Assembly: GCF_003363015.1 (NCBI RefSeq)
Contig: NZ_QRAP01000003.1
Span: 366,476-430,475 of the forward strand
Source of the DNA: Enterobacillus tribolii
GTDB taxonomy: Bacteria > Pseudomonadota > Gammaproteobacteria > Enterobacterales > Enterobacteriaceae
DNA length: 64,000 nucleotides
Direction: 5' to 3'
Positions within the stretch are counted from its first letter, which is position 1. Every line of letters starts with the position of its first letter. Below, piece after piece: positions 31,676 through 45,098 of the stretch. A program made the translations under genes and the position numbers. A model generated the notes under the pieces. It was not told the origin of the DNA. It did not search any database and was given only the letters and a program-made list of their open reading frames with translations.

Positions 31676-32647
31676 TTAACGCCCTTCATTCTTTGCCAGA
31701 CGCAGGATCATCAGCTTTGATAAAGCCAACACGATGAAAGTAATCACGAACAGAATCAGCCCCAACTCCATCAGTGCGGAAGTGTGCAGGCCGGACTCTG
31801 CTTCGGCAAATTCATTCGCCAGTGCGGACGTGATGCTGTTACCGGGCATAAACAACGAGGCGCTGTCGAGCTGGTAGGTATTGCCGATGACGAAGGTCAC
31901 CGCCATGGTTTCACCCAGCGCGCGCCCCAGCCCCAGCATGATGCCGCCGATTACCCCGTTCTTGGTGTAAGGCAGCACGATGCGCCAGATGACTTCCCAG
32001 GTGGTACAGCCGATGCCATAGGCCGACTCTTTCATCATCACCGGCGTTTGTTCGAACACATCGCGCATCACCGCCGCAATGTAGGGAATGATCATGATTG
32101 CCAAAATGACCCCGGCGGCGAGAATGCCGATGCCGAACGCCGGGCCGGAAAACAGCTCGCCGACGATGGGAATGCCGGAAAGTACGTTGCCCAGCGGGGT
32201 CTGGAAATATTCGGCAAACAACGGCGCGAAAACAAACAGCCCCCACATGCCGTACACGATGCTGGGGATCGCCGCCAGCAGCTCAATCGCTACACCAAGC
32301 GGACGCTTAAGCCATCCCGGCGCCAGTTCGGTAAGAAACAGGGCAATACCGAAACTCACCGGCACGGCGATAATCAGGGCAATAAGCGAGGTCATCAGGG
32401 TGCCGTAAATCGGCACCAGGGCGCCGAATTGTTCGGCGGGGGCGTCCCACTCTTTGGTCCAGAGGAAAGCCAGCCCGAATTTTTGAAAACTGGGTACCGA
32501 GGCGAAAATCAGCGAAATGATGATACCGCCCAATAATAAAAGGGTAATCAGCGCAGCCAGCCTTACCAGCGCGCTAAAAATAACATCGCCATTCTTTCCC
32601 GGCGCTTTTATCGTCGGCTGTTTTTTTGGTAGCGGATAATCAGCCAT
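31676..32647 (-). CDS. pstC: Phosphate ABC transporter permease PstC
   Basis: Second channel subunit, 323 residues from the ATG at 32647 ([18 protein letters not shown]); E. coli has 319. The N-terminal tail is a few residues longer and differs. The core matches closely: [46 protein letters not shown] and the EAA loop [24 protein letters not shown]. The upstream extension to 32698 is rejected. Its stop is one base from the pstA start. Confidence 0.96.
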   Translation of the reverse strand: MADYPLPKKQPTIKAPGKNGDVIFSALVRLAALITLLLLGGIIISLIFASVPSFQKFGLAFLWTKEWDAPAEQFGALVPIYGTLMTSLIALIIAVPVSFGIALFLTELAPGWLKRPLGVAIELLAAIPSIVYGMWGLFVFAPLFAEYFQTPLGNVLSGIPIVGELFSGPAFGIGILAAGVILAIMIIPYIAAVMRDVFEQTPVMMKESAYGIGCTTWEVIWRIVLPYTKNGVIGGIMLGLGRALGETMAVTFVIGNTYQLDSASLFMPGNSITSALANEFAEAESGLHTSALMELGLILFVITFIVLALSKLMILRLAKNEGR

Positions 32648-32722
32648 GAGCTTCTCTTTCTTTAACGGATAGGTGTGGTTTTTCCGGCGCCTTCCCACCG
32701 GGAAGCGCGCCGGACAACATCA

Positions 32723-33763
32723 TCAGTAAAGTGCTTTACCGCTGCTGTCTTTTACGCTGGTTTTCCAGGCGGCGCGGATCTGCTCAATAACGGACTCAGG
32801 CAGCGTGGCGTAATCCAGTTCATTAGCCTGTTTACCGCCGTTTTTGTAAGCCCAGTCAAAGAACTTGAGCACTTCAACGCCCTGCTCCGGTTTGCTTTGC
32901 GCTTTGTGAACCAAAATGAAGGTGGTTGAGGTGATCGGCCATACGTTGTCGCCCTTCTGGTTAGTCAGGTCCTGAGCGAACGTTTTGCTCCAGTCCGCGC
33001 CTTTGGCGGCGTTGCTGAAGCTGGTTTCATCCGGGCTGACCGCATGGCCGTCAGCAGAAACCAGTTTGGTGTAAGCCAGCTTATTCTGCTTGGCGTAGGC
33101 GTACTCCACGTAACCGATGGAGCCCGGCAAACGCTGTACAAACGCTGCCACGCCATCGTTCCCCTTGCCGCCCAAACCGGTCGGCCAGTTTACCGTGGTG
33201 CCCGCGCCGATCTTGTCTTTCCACTGTGCGTTAACTTTCGCCAGGTAGCTGGTGAAAACGTATGAGGTGCCGGAACCGTCAGCGCGACGTACTACGGCGA
33301 TGTTCTGATCCGGCAGTTTTACTCCTGGGTTCAGTTTGGTGATAGCCGGGTCATTCCATTTTTTGATATTACCCAGATAGATATCACCCAGGGTCTGGCC
33401 GTCCAGCACCAGTTCGCCGGACTTCAGGCCCGGAACGTTAACCGCCAGCACAACGCCGCCGATCACGGTAGGAAACTGGAATAGGCCGTCAGCCGCCAGT
33501 TTGTCGTCAGTCAGAGGTGCATCGGAAGCGCCGAAGTCTACGGTTTTGGCGGTGATTTGCTTCACGCCGCCGGAAGAGCCGATGCCTTGATAGTTAACCT
33601 TGTTGCCCGTTTCTTTTTGGTAAGAATCTGCCCACTTGGCATAAACCGGCGCGGGAAACGTGGCACCGGCACCGGTCAGGCTGGCAGCGGCGAATGCAGA
33701 CATAGCAGTCAGAGAGCAGGTCGCGGCCATGATTCCGGCTACGGTGGTACGTATCAGTTTCAT
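32723..33763 (-). CDS. pstS: Phosphate-binding periplasmic protein PstS
   Basis: High-affinity phosphate receptor of the Pst importer. The 346 residues include a signal peptide cleaved after SAFA at about residue 25. The mature protein begins [20 protein letters not shown], with the phosphate-contact segments [25 protein letters not shown] and [25 protein letters not shown] just before the ATG is an excellent ribosome site. It is the first gene of the operon and is directly preceded by two Pho boxes, so it should be strongly induced by PhoB under phosphate starvation. Confidence 0.98.
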   Translation of the reverse strand: MKLIRTTVAGIMAATCSLTAMSAFAAASLTGAGATFPAPVYAKWADSYQKETGNKVNYQGIGSSGGVKQITAKTVDFGASDAPLTDDKLAADGLFQFPTVIGGVVLAVNVPGLKSGELVLDGQTLGDIYLGNIKKWNDPAITKLNPGVKLPDQNIAVVRRADGSGTSYVFTSYLAKVNAQWKDKIGAGTTVNWPTGLGGKGNDGVAAFVQRLPGSIGYVEYAYAKQNKLAYTKLVSADGHAVSPDETSFSNAAKGADWSKTFAQDLTNQKGDNVWPITSTTFILVHKAQSKPEQGVEVLKFFDWAYKNGGKQANELDYATLPESVIEQIRAAWKTSVKDSSGKALY

Positions 33764-33823
33764 ATTCCCTCCTGGGGAAGCGTTATTGGTATTTCAGGTT
33801 AATTAGGATGCAGGAGGGAAAAT

Positions 33824-33874
33824 AAGGCAGTTTGATGACAGTAAAATGTATGGGATATGACAGTTTTATGACAA
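33824..33874 (-). promoter_or_regulatory. Two Pho boxes upstream of pstS
   Basis: Reading the minus strand from 33874: TTGTCAT, AAAA, CTGTCAT (33874-33857) is a near-perfect Pho box. A second, CTGTCAT, CAAA, CTGCCTT (33841-33824), follows 15 bases later, weaker in its last half. Two PhoB sites in tandem also occur at E. coli pstS. The downstream box should take the place of the -35 region; the -10 is not clear. Confidence 0.88.
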
Positions 33875-33885
33875 TTGATAGATAG

Positions 33886-33912
33886 AAAACAGGCCCCGTC
33901 AGGGGCCTGTAA
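33886..33912 (-). terminator. glmS terminator
   Basis: ACAGGCCCC (33889-33897) and GGGGCCTGT (33902-33910) pair perfectly with a 4-base loop. On the minus strand TTTTC follows. It is 10 bases after the glmS stop and insulates the Pho promoter. Confidence 0.85.
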
Positions 33913-33921
33913 AGTAAGGCT

Positions 33922-35751
33922 TTATTCTACCGTTACCGACTTCGCCAGGTTACGCGGCTGGTCAACGTCCGTTCCCTTAATCAGGGCAACGTGGTAGGAG
34001 AGCAGCTGCAACGGCACGGTATAGAAAATCGGTGCGGCAATTTCTTCCACGTGCGGCAGCGAAATGATCGTCATACCTTCACCGCTGGTAAAACCGGTAT
34101 CCTGCGCGGCGAAAACGTAAAGCTGGCCGCCGCGGGCGCGGACTTCCTCAATGTTGGATTTGAGTTTTTCCAGCAGTTCGTTATTCGGCGCCACCACTAC
34201 CACCGGCATATCGGAATCGATAAGCGCCAGCGGGCCGTGTTTCAGTTCACCGGCTGCGTAAGCTTCCGCGTGGATATAGGAAATCTCTTTCAGCTTGAGC
34301 GCCCCTTCCATGGCAATCGGGTACTGATCGCCACGGCCGAGGAACAACGCATGATGTTTATCCAGGAAGCATTCCGCCAGCCTTTCAATGTCCTTGTCCA
34401 GGTAGAGAAGCTGCTCGATGCGGCTCGGCAACGCCTGCAGCGCATGAACAATTTCATGCTCCGTCTCTTCCGGCATGCTGTGCAGGCGACCGATACGCGC
34501 CACCAGCATCAGCAATACGGTTAACTGAGTGGTGAATGCCTTGGTGGAGGCCACACCAATTTCCGTGCCGGCTTTGGTCATCAGCGCCAGATCGGACTCA
34601 CGCACCAGCGAGGAACTGGCTACGTTACAGATCGCCAGCGATCCCAGGTAACCGATCTCTTTGGATAAACGCAACGCCGCCAGGGTATCTGCTGTTTCAC
34701 CGGACTGGGACAGCGTGATAATCAGGCTGTTTTTGCGCACTGCTGATTTGCGGTAGCGGAACTCCGACGCGATTTCCACGTCACAAGGCACGCCGGCCAA
34801 CGCTTCAAACCAGTAACGCGCCACCATACCGGAGTGGTATGAGGTACCACAGGCGATGATCTGCACATGCTCTACTTTAGACAGCAGCTCATCGGCTTTT
34901 TCACCCAGCTCGCTGAAGTCGATCTTACCGTGGCTGAAACGCCCTTCCAGGGTGTTTTTTATCGCCTGCGGCTGCTCGTAGATCTCTTTTTGCATGTAGT
35001 GGCGGTATACACCCTTATCACCAGCGTCGTACTGAACGTTGGACTCGATCTCCGGACGAATGACCTCATTACCCAGTTTATCGATAATCGTCACCGAACG
35101 ACGGGTAACTTCCGCGATATCGCCCTCTTCCAGGAAGATAAAGCGACGGGTCACCGGCAGCAGCGCCAGTTGGTCCGAAGCAATAAAGTTTTCCCCTACG
35201 CCACAGCCAATCACCAGCGGGCTGCCTGAGCGGGCGGTAACCAATACACTGGGATCGCGGCTGTCCATCACTACGGTGCCATAAGCCCCGCGCAGTTGAA
35301 GAATAGAACGGCGAACCACTTCAATCAGGGAGCCACCCTGTTTTTGTTCCCAGTGCACCAGGTGCGCAATTACCTCGGTGTCGGTTTCCGACACAAAACG
35401 GTAACCACGCTCGATGAGCTGGGTACGAAGCTCTTCATAGTTTTCGATGATGCCGTTATGTACCACGGCAATATGTTCAGAAATATGCGGATGCGCATTC
35501 TGCTCAGTCGGTTCGCCGTGCGTTGCCCAACGGGTATGGGCAATACCGGTGCCGCCGACCATCGGTTCTTTCTCTACCGCGTCCGCCAGGGACTGAACCT
35601 TACCAACCCGGCATATGCGCTGCATATGGCCCGGCTGATCGATAACCGCCAGCCCTGCGGAGTCATAACCGCGGTATTCCAGACGGCGTAACCCTTCTAA
35701 CAGAATTTCAGCAATATCTCGTTGCGCGACTGCGCCAACAATTCCACACAT
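33922..35751 (-). CDS. glmS: Glucosamine-6-phosphate synthase (isomerizing)
   Basis: Makes glucosamine 6-phosphate from fructose 6-phosphate and glutamine, feeding peptidoglycan and lipopolysaccharide. The start [12 protein letters not shown] at 35751 places the catalytic cysteine second, as required after Met removal; the longer frame to 35787 is excluded for that reason. Length is 609 residues, as in E. coli. The N-terminal glutaminase domain shows [27 protein letters not shown] and [12 protein letters not shown]. Two SIS domains follow ([50 protein letters not shown]), and the end is [13 protein letters not shown]. The leader hairpin suggests sRNA control. Confidence 0.98.
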   Translation of the reverse strand: MCGIVGAVAQRDIAEILLEGLRRLEYRGYDSAGLAVIDQPGHMQRICRVGKVQSLADAVEKEPMVGGTGIAHTRWATHGEPTEQNAHPHISEHIAVVHNGIIENYEELRTQLIERGYRFVSETDTEVIAHLVHWEQKQGGSLIEVVRRSILQLRGAYGTVVMDSRDPSVLVTARSGSPLVIGCGVGENFIASDQLALLPVTRRFIFLEEGDIAEVTRRSVTIIDKLGNEVIRPEIESNVQYDAGDKGVYRHYMQKEIYEQPQAIKNTLEGRFSHGKIDFSELGEKADELLSKVEHVQIIACGTSYHSGMVARYWFEALAGVPCDVEIASEFRYRKSAVRKNSLIITLSQSGETADTLAALRLSKEIGYLGSLAICNVASSSLVRESDLALMTKAGTEIGVASTKAFTTQLTVLLMLVARIGRLHSMPEETEHEIVHALQALPSRIEQLLYLDKDIERLAECFLDKHHALFLGRGDQYPIAMEGALKLKEISYIHAEAYAAGELKHGPLALIDSDMPVVVVAPNNELLEKLKSNIEEVRARGGQLYVFAAQDTGFTSGEGMTIISLPHVEEIAAPIFYTVPLQLLSYHVALIKGTDVDQPRNLAKSVTVE

Positions 35752-35771
35752 GGTGTTAATTTCCTTGATCG

Positions 35772-35791
35772 GGGTTTGTTGATGCAAACCC
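35772..35791 (-). promoter_or_regulatory. Hairpin in the glmS 5' leader
   Basis: On the minus strand GGGTTTG (35791-35785), a 6-base loop, then CAAACCC (35778-35772) forms a stem ending about 20 bases before the glmS ATG and just before the ribosome site AAGGAA. In E. coli the glmS leader is opened by the sRNA GlmZ with Hfq. This hairpin is a candidate for that control; the pairing itself is not shown here. Confidence 0.45.
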
Positions 35792-35909
35792 TTACGATGC
35801 CTGTAGATCTGACAGATTCCGGCTTTGCCGGGGTCCCCGAGCCTTGTAGAGAGTTGGGGTTATTATGTTTTGCTTTACGCCCTGATAACGATAAGACGCA
35901 AAGCAAAAC

Positions 35910-35935
35910 CTTCCGGAGCGCAGAAGCCCCGGAAG
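35910..35935 (-). other. Hairpin just after glmU
   Basis: CTTCCGG (35910-35916) and CCGGAAG (35929-35935) pair and on the minus strand are followed by GTTTTGCTTT. It lies 8 bases from the glmU stop in the 192-base glmU-glmS gap. It could be a partial terminator or the RNase E processing region that separates glmU and glmS messages in E. coli. Confidence 0.5.
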
Positions 35936-35943
35936 CTGAACGC

Positions 35944-37314
35944 TTATTTTTTCTTGGTCGGACGCTGCCAGCCTTTAATGTGAACCTGTTTCACCCGGCT
36001 CAATATCAGTTCGTCGTCACCAACGTCGTCCGTCACCGTCGTGCCGGCGGCAATGGTAGAACCTTTACCCACGCTGACCGGTGCGATCAGTTGGGTATCC
36101 GAGCCGACAAACACGCCATCGCCGATGATGGTTTTGTATTTATTGGCACCATCATAGTTACAGGTAATGGTACCGGCCCCGATATTAACGTCATCGCCAA
36201 TCTCGGCGTCTCCCAGGTAAGAGAGATGTCCGGCTTTAGAACCTTTGCCCAGGTAAGCTTTCTTCATTTCGACAAAGTTGCCGACATGGGCGCCCTGCGC
36301 CAGCTCAGCGCCCGGGCGCAGACGGGCGAACGGCCCGACGGTGCATTCCGCTGCCAGAGTGGAATCTTCAATCACGCTGTAAGGGCTGATTTCACAGTCA
36401 TCACCGATCACGCAGTTCTTCAGCACGCAACCGGCGGCAATCCGTACGCGATCCCCCAGCGTAACCTTGCCTTCGATGATAACGTTGCTGTCGATGGTGA
36501 TATCACGTCCGTGAGTCAGTTCGCCGCGCAGATCAAAACGGGCCGGATCCAGCAACATCACGCCGGCCAGCAGGAGTTTCTCTGCTTGTTCAGCCTGATA
36601 TACACGCTCCAGCGTCGCCAGTTGCAGGCGGTTATTCACGCCTTCAACCTCGCTCAGGCGGTCAGGATGCACAGCTTCAATGCGGTTCCCTTCCTGATGC
36701 GCCAACGCGATGATGTCGGTAATATAGAACTCACCCTGCGCGTTGTTATTGTTCAGAAGGGCCAGCCAGCGTTTTAAGTCACGCCCGGCCGCAACCAGGA
36801 TACCGGTATTGATCTCGTTGATTTTGCGCTGCTCATCGCTGGCATCTTTATGTTCTACGATGCCCGTTACCGTGCCGTTCTCACGTACGATACGGCCATA
36901 GCCGCTGGGATCGTCAAGCTTAACGGTCAACAGGCCGATACCGCCCTGCGGCTTGGCGGCCAGAAGGCGATCCAGCGTTGCCGAGGAAATCAGCGGCACG
37001 TCGCCGTACAGCATCAATACGTCTTCGTCGTCGGCAAAATAGGGAGCTGCTTGCTGCATAGCGTGCCCCGTACCCAATTGCTGGGCCTGCAACACCCAAT
37101 TCACCGGCTGCGTTGCCAGCTTCTCCTTAAGCAGATCGCCGCCGTGGCCGTATACCAGATGCACATGCTGCGCGCCCAGCCCCAGAGCGGTATCGATAAC
37201 GTGCTGCACCATCGGCTTTCCTGCCAGCGGATGCAACACTTTAGGGAGATCGGAATACATACGCGTACCCTTGCCAGCGGCAAGAATAACCACGCTCAAC
37301 GCATTGTTCGACAT
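35944..37314 (-). CDS. glmU: Bifunctional N-acetylglucosamine-1-phosphate uridyltransferase/acetyltransferase
   Basis: Makes UDP-N-acetylglucosamine in two steps. With the start at 37314 ([22 protein letters not shown]) the length is 456 residues, the E. coli value. The N-terminal pyrophosphorylase domain shows the nucleotide loop [30 protein letters not shown] and MLYGDVPLI. The C-terminal half is a left-handed beta-helix of hexapeptide repeats, with the acetyl-CoA site near [27 protein letters not shown]. It lies between the atp operon and glmS, the usual order. Confidence 0.98.
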   Translation of the reverse strand: MSNNALSVVILAAGKGTRMYSDLPKVLHPLAGKPMVQHVIDTALGLGAQHVHLVYGHGGDLLKEKLATQPVNWVLQAQQLGTGHAMQQAAPYFADDEDVLMLYGDVPLISSATLDRLLAAKPQGGIGLLTVKLDDPSGYGRIVRENGTVTGIVEHKDASDEQRKINEINTGILVAAGRDLKRWLALLNNNNAQGEFYITDIIALAHQEGNRIEAVHPDRLSEVEGVNNRLQLATLERVYQAEQAEKLLLAGVMLLDPARFDLRGELTHGRDITIDSNVIIEGKVTLGDRVRIAAGCVLKNCVIGDDCEISPYSVIEDSTLAAECTVGPFARLRPGAELAQGAHVGNFVEMKKAYLGKGSKAGHLSYLGDAEIGDDVNIGAGTITCNYDGANKYKTIIGDGVFVGSDTQLIAPVSVGKGSTIAAGTTVTDDVGDDELILSRVKQVHIKGWQRPTKKK

Positions 37315-37544
37315 AAGCAACCTGATTCATTCAAATTGATGGGCAAAGTAAACCTGTTCGCTAACAGAATTACTACATATTTTTCAACACAAAATGTCCG
37401 CAGGCCGCACCGGCTGCGGGATACACAGATAATAAATAACTCTGAGTAAAATGGGAAAAACTGTCGGTGAATAACGACGATCTTAACGCGGTTTAAGGAG
37501 AGTTAAACAAGAGTATTCTTGTTATGCGAGGCTTATTTCCGGCA

Positions 37545-37576
37545 TAAAAAAAAGCGGCCATTCCGGCCGCTTTTTT
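37545..37576 (-). terminator. atp operon terminator
   Basis: GCGGCC (37554-37559) and GGCCGC (37565-37570), flanked by A7 on one side and T6 on the other, give a bidirectional intrinsic terminator 15 bases after the atpC stop. Confidence 0.85.
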
Positions 37577-37590
37577 ACTCAATTTTCTGC

Positions 37591-38010
37591 TTACATCACT
37601 TTCTTGGTCAATTCGATAACGCGCAGTTTCGCGATCGCTTTGGCCAGTTCAGCCGATGCCTGAGCATAGTCAACATCGCCATGCGAGTTGCGAATGTGTT
37701 CTTCCGCTTTACGCTTAGACTCCATCGCACGCGCTTCGTCGAGGTCAAGACCACGGATGGCGGTATCCACCAGCACGGTAACGGCGCTCGACTGCACCTC
37801 AAGGATGCCGCCGGACAGGTAGATATACTCTTCCTCACCGTGCTGCTTAACGATACGCACCATGCCAGGCTTAATGGCAGTAAGCAGCGGGGCGTGACCG
37901 GGATAAATACCCAGTTCACCTTCACTACCCGTCACCTGGATTTTTTGCACCAGCCCGGAGAACATTCTTTGCTCCGCGCTGACGACGTCCAGATGGTAAG
38001 TCATAGCCAT
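37591..38010 (-). CDS. atpC: F1F0 ATP synthase epsilon subunit
   Basis: Central-stalk subunit that couples and inhibits the F1 motor. The 139 residues are the E. coli length. The beta-sandwich N-terminal domain shows [17 protein letters not shown] and [19 protein letters not shown]. The two C-terminal helices ([23 protein letters not shown], read as one helix, then [20 protein letters not shown]) complete it. Last gene of atpIBEFHAGDC. Confidence 0.98.
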   Translation of the reverse strand: MAMTYHLDVVSAEQRMFSGLVQKIQVTGSEGELGIYPGHAPLLTAIKPGMVRIVKQHGEEEYIYLSGGILEVQSSAVTVLVDTAIRGLDLDEARAMESKRKAEEHIRNSHGDVDYAQASAELAKAIAKLRVIELTKKVM

Positions 38011-38029
38011 ATCACCCTCCTATCAGGCG

Positions 38030-39439
<1,410 letters not shown>

Positions 39440-39445
39440 CTAGCC

Positions 39446-40309
39446 TTAAACCGCTGAAGCGCCCGAGACAATCTCGGTGAGCTCCTGAGTGATGCTGGCC
39501 TGACGAGCTTTGTTGTAAACCAACTGCAGCTCTTTGATCAGGTTGCCGCCGTTGTCGGTTGCTGCCTTCATCGCAACCATACGTGCGGCCTGCTCACTGG
39601 CCAGGTTTTCCACGACGCCCTGATAAACCTGTGATTCCACATAGCGGCGCAACAGGGTATCCAGTAGCACCTTAGGATCGGGTTCGTACAGGTAATCCCA
39701 TGATTTCTTCTTCAACTCGCTGTCGTCTGCCGGTGGCAGCGGTAACAACTGAAGGATCTGCGGCTCCTGGGACATGGTATTGATGAACTTGTTGTTCACG
39801 ATATACAGCTTGTCCAGGCGCCCTTCGTCATAAGCCTGCAGCATCACTTTCACCGGCCCGATCAGCTCGGACAGGGAGGGGGTATCCCCCATACCAGTTA
39901 CCTGAGCGACAACATTGCCGCCAACAGAACTGAAGAAAGAGACTGCTTTGGAGCCAATCAGCGCCAGATCGACCTGAACGCTTTTTTCACTCCAGCTTTT
40001 CATATCCACCAGCAGTTTTTTGAACAGGTTAATGTTCAAACCACCACACAGGCCGCGGTCGGTAGAAACCACCAGATACCCAACGCGCTTGATTTCGCGC
40101 TCTTCCAGGTACGGGTGTTTATACTCCAGATTTCCTAACGCAAGATGACCGATCACCTTGCGCATGGTCTCTGCATACGGACGGCTGGCCGCCATGCGAT
40201 CCTGCGATTTACGCATTTTGGAGGCGGCGACCATCTCCATCGCTTTTGTGATCTTTTGCGTGTTTTGCACGCTGGCGATCTTGCTTCGTATCTCTTTTGC
40301 GCCGGCCAT
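39446..40309 (-). CDS. atpG: F1F0 ATP synthase gamma subunit
   Basis: Rotor shaft of F1, 287 residues. The long N- and C-terminal helices are clear ([20 protein letters not shown] at the start; [20 protein letters not shown] near the end). The central Rossmann-like domain contains the conserved [17 protein letters not shown]. Adjacent to atpA and atpD in the canonical order. Confidence 0.98.
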   Translation of the reverse strand: MAGAKEIRSKIASVQNTQKITKAMEMVAASKMRKSQDRMAASRPYAETMRKVIGHLALGNLEYKHPYLEEREIKRVGYLVVSTDRGLCGGLNINLFKKLLVDMKSWSEKSVQVDLALIGSKAVSFFSSVGGNVVAQVTGMGDTPSLSELIGPVKVMLQAYDEGRLDKLYIVNNKFINTMSQEPQILQLLPLPPADDSELKKKSWDYLYEPDPKVLLDTLLRRYVESQVYQGVVENLASEQAARMVAMKAATDNGGNLIKELQLVYNKARQASITQELTEIVSGASAV

Positions 40310-40366
40310 CTCAGCTTCTCCTCAAAACCTTACGGCCTTCCGGTTTCCCGTCAGGCCGTAGCGGCA

Positions 40367-41908
40367 TTACCAGGACTGGGTTGCTTTGAAGGAATCGAGG
40401 ATGCCTTTCAGCTTGCCTTCGATTTCGTCATTGTAAGCGCCGGTCTGGTCGATCTGCTGCATCAGCTCGGCGTGCTCGCGTTCTACGAAAGCGTTCAGCG
40501 CGGCTTCGAAGCTGCCAATCTTAGCCAGTTCCACATCTTCCAGATACCCACGCTCGGCGGCGAACAGCACCAGCGACTGCTGGGCGACCGACATCGGCGC
40601 ATACTGCTTCTGCTTCAGCAGTTCGGTAACTTTCTGACCGTGGCTCAGCTGTTTACGGGTAGCATCATCCAGATCGGAAGCAAACTGAGAAAACGCAGCC
40701 AGTTCACGGTACTGCGCCAGCGCGGTACGGATACCGCCGGACAGTTTCTTCATGATCTTGGTCTGAGCGGCGCCACCCACACGGGATACGGAAATACCCG
40801 GGTTTACCGCAGGACGGATACCGGCGTTAAACAGGTTGGATTCCAGGAAGATCTGACCGTCAGTGATGGAGATAACGTTGGTCGGAACGAACGCCGATAC
40901 GTCACCTGCCTGGGTTTCAATGATCGGCAGCGCCGTCAGAGAACCGGTCTGTCCCTTAACTTCACCTTTGGTGAAGTTTTCAACGTATTCCGCGTTAACA
41001 CGCGCTGCACGCTCCAGCAAGCGGGAGTGGAGATAGAATACGTCGCCGGGGAATGCTTCACGTCCCGGCGGACGACGCAGCAGCAGGGAGATCTGACGAT
41101 AAGCGACGGCCTGCTTGGACAGGTCATCATAAATAATCAGCGCATCTTCACCGCGATCGCGGAAATATTCGCCCATCGCGCAACCGGCGTACGGCGCCAG
41201 ATATTGCAGCGCGGCGGATTCAGAAGCAGAAGCCACAACCACGATGGTGTTAGCCAGCGCGTCATGTTCTTCCAGCTTGCGCACCACGTTCGCAATGGTA
41301 GAAGCTTTCTGACCAATGGCGACGTAGATACACTTAATGCCGGAATCACGCTGGTTGATGATGGCGTCGACGGCCAGCGCGGTTTTACCGGTCTGACGGT
41401 CGCCGATGATCAGCTCACGCTGACCACGACCGATCGGGATCATGGCGTCAACGGACTTATAGCCGGTCTGTACCGGCTGATCGACGGACTGACGTTCGAT
41501 AACGCCCGGCGCGATCATTTCTACAGGAGAAAATCCGTCGTGCTCAACCTGGCCTTTACCGTCAATCGGCTCACCCAGGGTGTTTACCACGCGGCCCATC
41601 AGGCCACGACCGACCGGCACTTCCAGAATACGGCCGGTACACTTCACTTTCATGCCTTCGGCCAGGTCCGCGTACGGCCCCATGACCACCGCACCTACGG
41701 AGTCGCGCTCCAGGTTCAGTGCGATAGCGTAGCGGTTGCCCGGCAATGCGATCATCTCGCCCTGCATGACGTCCGCCAGACCGTGAATACGGATGATACC
41801 GTCACTCACGGAAACGATAGTACCTTCGTTGTGAGCTTCGCTCACCACATTGAACTGAGCAATGCGCTGCTTGATCAGTTCGCTGATTTCGGTGGAATTC
41901 AGTTGCAT
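40367..41908 (-). CDS. atpA: F1F0 ATP synthase alpha subunit
   Basis: Non-catalytic nucleotide-binding F1 subunit of 513 residues. The N-terminus is [19 protein letters not shown], Walker A is GDRQTGKT at about 169-176, and the arginine finger lies in the [14 protein letters not shown] region. The long uninterrupted frame on the opposite strand (40145-42055) is its shadow. Confidence 0.99.
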   Translation of the reverse strand: MQLNSTEISELIKQRIAQFNVVSEAHNEGTIVSVSDGIIRIHGLADVMQGEMIALPGNRYAIALNLERDSVGAVVMGPYADLAEGMKVKCTGRILEVPVGRGLMGRVVNTLGEPIDGKGQVEHDGFSPVEMIAPGVIERQSVDQPVQTGYKSVDAMIPIGRGQRELIIGDRQTGKTALAVDAIINQRDSGIKCIYVAIGQKASTIANVVRKLEEHDALANTIVVVASASESAALQYLAPYAGCAMGEYFRDRGEDALIIYDDLSKQAVAYRQISLLLRRPPGREAFPGDVFYLHSRLLERAARVNAEYVENFTKGEVKGQTGSLTALPIIETQAGDVSAFVPTNVISITDGQIFLESNLFNAGIRPAVNPGISVSRVGGAAQTKIMKKLSGGIRTALAQYRELAAFSQFASDLDDATRKQLSHGQKVTELLKQKQYAPMSVAQQSLVLFAAERGYLEDVELAKIGSFEAALNAFVEREHAELMQQIDQTGAYNDEIEGKLKGILDSFKATQSW

Positions 41909-41920
41909 GCTCCAGTCCCC

Positions 41921-42454
41921 TTAAGACTGCAAGACGTCTGTCAGGCGCTCAAGACGGCCGCGAACGCTGCCGTCGATCACCATGTCACCCGCGCGGATCA
42001 CCACACCAGCAATGACAGACTTATCAATTTTGCAATTCAGCTTCACTTTACGTGACAGACGTTTTTCCATTGCCGTGCTGATTTTTGCCAGTTGTTCGTC
42101 ACTTAATGTTTTCGAGGAAATGACTTCCACGTCAACCGTGGCCTCCAGCGAATCACGCAGCGCAATAAATTGCTGCAACACTTCAGGAAGAACCTGCAAA
42201 CGTCCGTTTTCCGCCATGACCCGAATCAGGTTACGGCCGGATTCGTCGAGCTGATCGCCACACACTTCGATGAACGTATTCGCCAGCGTTTCCGGCGCCA
42301 GAGCCCCGGACAGCATATCGGCAACGCTTTCGTTGCGTGTAACTTCGGCAGAGAACGCCAGCATATCCTGCCAGCGCGCTATATCCTTGTGCTCAACGGC
42401 AAAGTCAAAAGCTGCTTTGGCGTAGGGGCGAGCTACCGTGATAAATTCAGACAT
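41921..42454 (-). CDS. atpH: F1F0 ATP synthase delta subunit
   Basis: Peripheral-stalk subunit on top of F1, 177 residues. It begins [19 protein letters not shown] with the six-helix N-terminal domain. The conserved C-terminal pattern is [22 protein letters not shown]. It lies 12 bases before atpA. Confidence 0.98.
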   Translation of the reverse strand: MSEFITVARPYAKAAFDFAVEHKDIARWQDMLAFSAEVTRNESVADMLSGALAPETLANTFIEVCGDQLDESGRNLIRVMAENGRLQVLPEVLQQFIALRDSLEATVDVEVISSKTLSDEQLAKISTAMEKRLSRKVKLNCKIDKSVIAGVVIRAGDMVIDGSVRGRLERLTDVLQS

Positions 42455-42468
42455 CAGCCCCTCCCTCC

Positions 42469-42939
42469 TTACAGTTCAGCGACCAGTTTATCAACGATGT
42501 CGCTGTTGGCAGCTTCATCCACGGAACGTTCGATAATTTTCTCGGCGCCAGCAATCGCCAGCATAGCGACCTGCTTACGCAGTTCTTCACGGGCGCGCTT
42601 ACGCTCCGCGTCGATTTCAGCCTGCGCCTGCGCTACGATTTTATTGCGTTCCAGCTCGGCTTCCGCTTTCGCTTCATCAACGATCTGAGCTTTGCGCTTG
42701 TTGGCTTGCTCAATGATCACCTGGGCTTCCGCTTTCGCTTTTTTCAGTTGGTCGGTCGCATTGGCTTGCGCTAAGTCCAAGTCTTTTTTAGCCCGTTCCG
42801 CACTGGAGAGACCATCAGCAATTTCTTTCTGACGCTTCTCAATGGCAGCCATAATCGGCGGCCATACATACTTCATGCAGAACCAGACAAACAGGACGAA
42901 CGCGATGGCCTGGCCGAGGATTGTTGCATTAAGATTCAC
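42469..42939 (-). CDS. atpF: F1F0 ATP synthase subunit b
   Basis: Peripheral-stalk dimer subunit, 156 residues as in E. coli. A single N-terminal membrane helix ([20 protein letters not shown]) is followed by a very long charged coiled coil rich in Ala, Lys and Glu. The C-terminus [10 protein letters not shown] binds delta. Confidence 0.98.
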   Translation of the reverse strand: MNLNATILGQAIAFVLFVWFCMKYVWPPIMAAIEKRQKEIADGLSSAERAKKDLDLAQANATDQLKKAKAEAQVIIEQANKRKAQIVDEAKAEAELERNKIVAQAQAEIDAERKRAREELRKQVAMLAIAGAEKIIERSVDEAANSDIVDKLVAEL

Positions 42940-42964
42940 AGCACAATGCCTCTTAAATTAGTTA

Positions 42965-43260
<296 letters not shown>

Positions 43261-43287
43261 TCAGTTTAAACGCAAGTGTTGTTGAAA

Positions 43288-44082
<795 letters not shown>

Positions 44083-44106
44083 TTAAGTAGTTAATACGGT
44101 AACGAT

Positions 44107-44484
44107 TTATTGATTTCTTATTACTGCCGGCGCCAGCACAGAGACCACCAGCACCGTAACATACGTCAGGCCAAGCGGGAAAAACGCCGCTTTAAAGATC
44201 CCTAACGCAACGATCAATAACGCGATCGTGCAAAACACCTTCAGCGCCTCTCCGATGGCAAAAGACCATGCGACCTTCCCTTCGGCGGGAGTGCGGGTCT
44301 GATGACACCAGGCAAAAAACATGAACATCACGTTGGGCAACCAGGCCGCTAACCCGCCGAGAAGGGCAGAAAATCCCCACTCCGGCGCTTTTAAAGCAAA
44401 ACCTGCGCCAAACAGAACAAAAGTCAGTAGCTGCAAAGCCAGCAACTTACCGGCGACTTTGCCACTGTAGAGCCTTACAGACAT
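44107..44484 (-). CDS. atpI: ATP synthase assembly protein AtpI
   Basis: Small membrane protein that assists c-ring assembly and magnesium supply. The start is set at 44484 (MSVRLYSGKVAGKLL), giving 125 residues against 126 in E. coli; GAGAGAGCAAACGTC upstream supplies the ribosome site. The longer frame to 44559 is rejected. Four hydrophobic segments are present, with the conserved FAWCHQTRTPAEGKVAWSFAIGEALK loop. Confidence 0.94.
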   Translation of the reverse strand: MSVRLYSGKVAGKLLALQLLTFVLFGAGFALKAPEWGFSALLGGLAAWLPNVMFMFFAWCHQTRTPAEGKVAWSFAIGEALKVFCTIALLIVALGIFKAAFFPLGLTYVTVLVVSVLAPAVIRNQ

Positions 44485-45098
44485 GACGTTTGCTCTCTCC
44501 GTAACCCACAGATTGAGTGACGTATAACACTGCCTTTGCGTTCCTGAGTCAAGCGACAAAAAACGTGCAAATTATACGGGCCACACCAGCAAATTCAATG
44601 CATAAGTAGCGAAAAGGTGAATAATAATTTAAATATTGTCACACTTTGCAATATTCCCGAAATTTCCCGTTTCTGTCACCTACGTATTGAAATGTAATGA
44701 CTTATTGAAATTACATTTTAGGCCGTGCGTTCGATCACAAAAATGAACTCATAAAAACTTATACAGCATGTGGTTTTAAACTGTCTTTAGCCAAAAAGGC
44801 TTTTTAATTATTTGAAAAATCATAATGTTTCTTTTTATATCACTTGGTTTACGCCATACACCCAAATGAAACAATTTATTGACAATTACCGTTAATTAAG
44901 AAAGCTTTTTATTGTCAAATTGTCATTCAAAAACAAAACTGCCTTAACACGCAGTGATGGTGAATTATTATGCATTCCCTTCATTTCACATCTGCCGATG
45001 TAAAAAACAGGTAAACACGAAAACCGCCAAAAATTCAGTTAACGAATAATGATTCCCCATCTATAGGGGATAAAAATGTCGTGTTTGTTTGATGAAAC
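44485..45098. other. AT-rich gap between rsmG and the atp operon
   Basis: About 614 bases without a gene, strongly AT-rich, and similar in size to the E. coli gap. The atp promoter must lie here on the minus strand near 44500-44700, but no clear hexamers can be assigned. A small hairpin AGCC/GGCT followed by Ts occurs at 44789-44805, and CCCC/GGGG arms at 45055-45069 near the end of rsmG. No RNA gene is recognised. Confidence 0.6.

Noticed and set aside
40145..42055. A 636-codon open frame on the plus strand
   Set aside because: It lies opposite atpA and atpH, has no recognisable domains and a composition (many His, Arg, Gln) typical of antisense frames of GC-rich genes.
44485..45098. A small RNA or missed gene in the rsmG-atpI gap
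   Set aside because: No ORF with a ribosome site and no strong promoter-terminator pair; the gap has the same size in E. coli.
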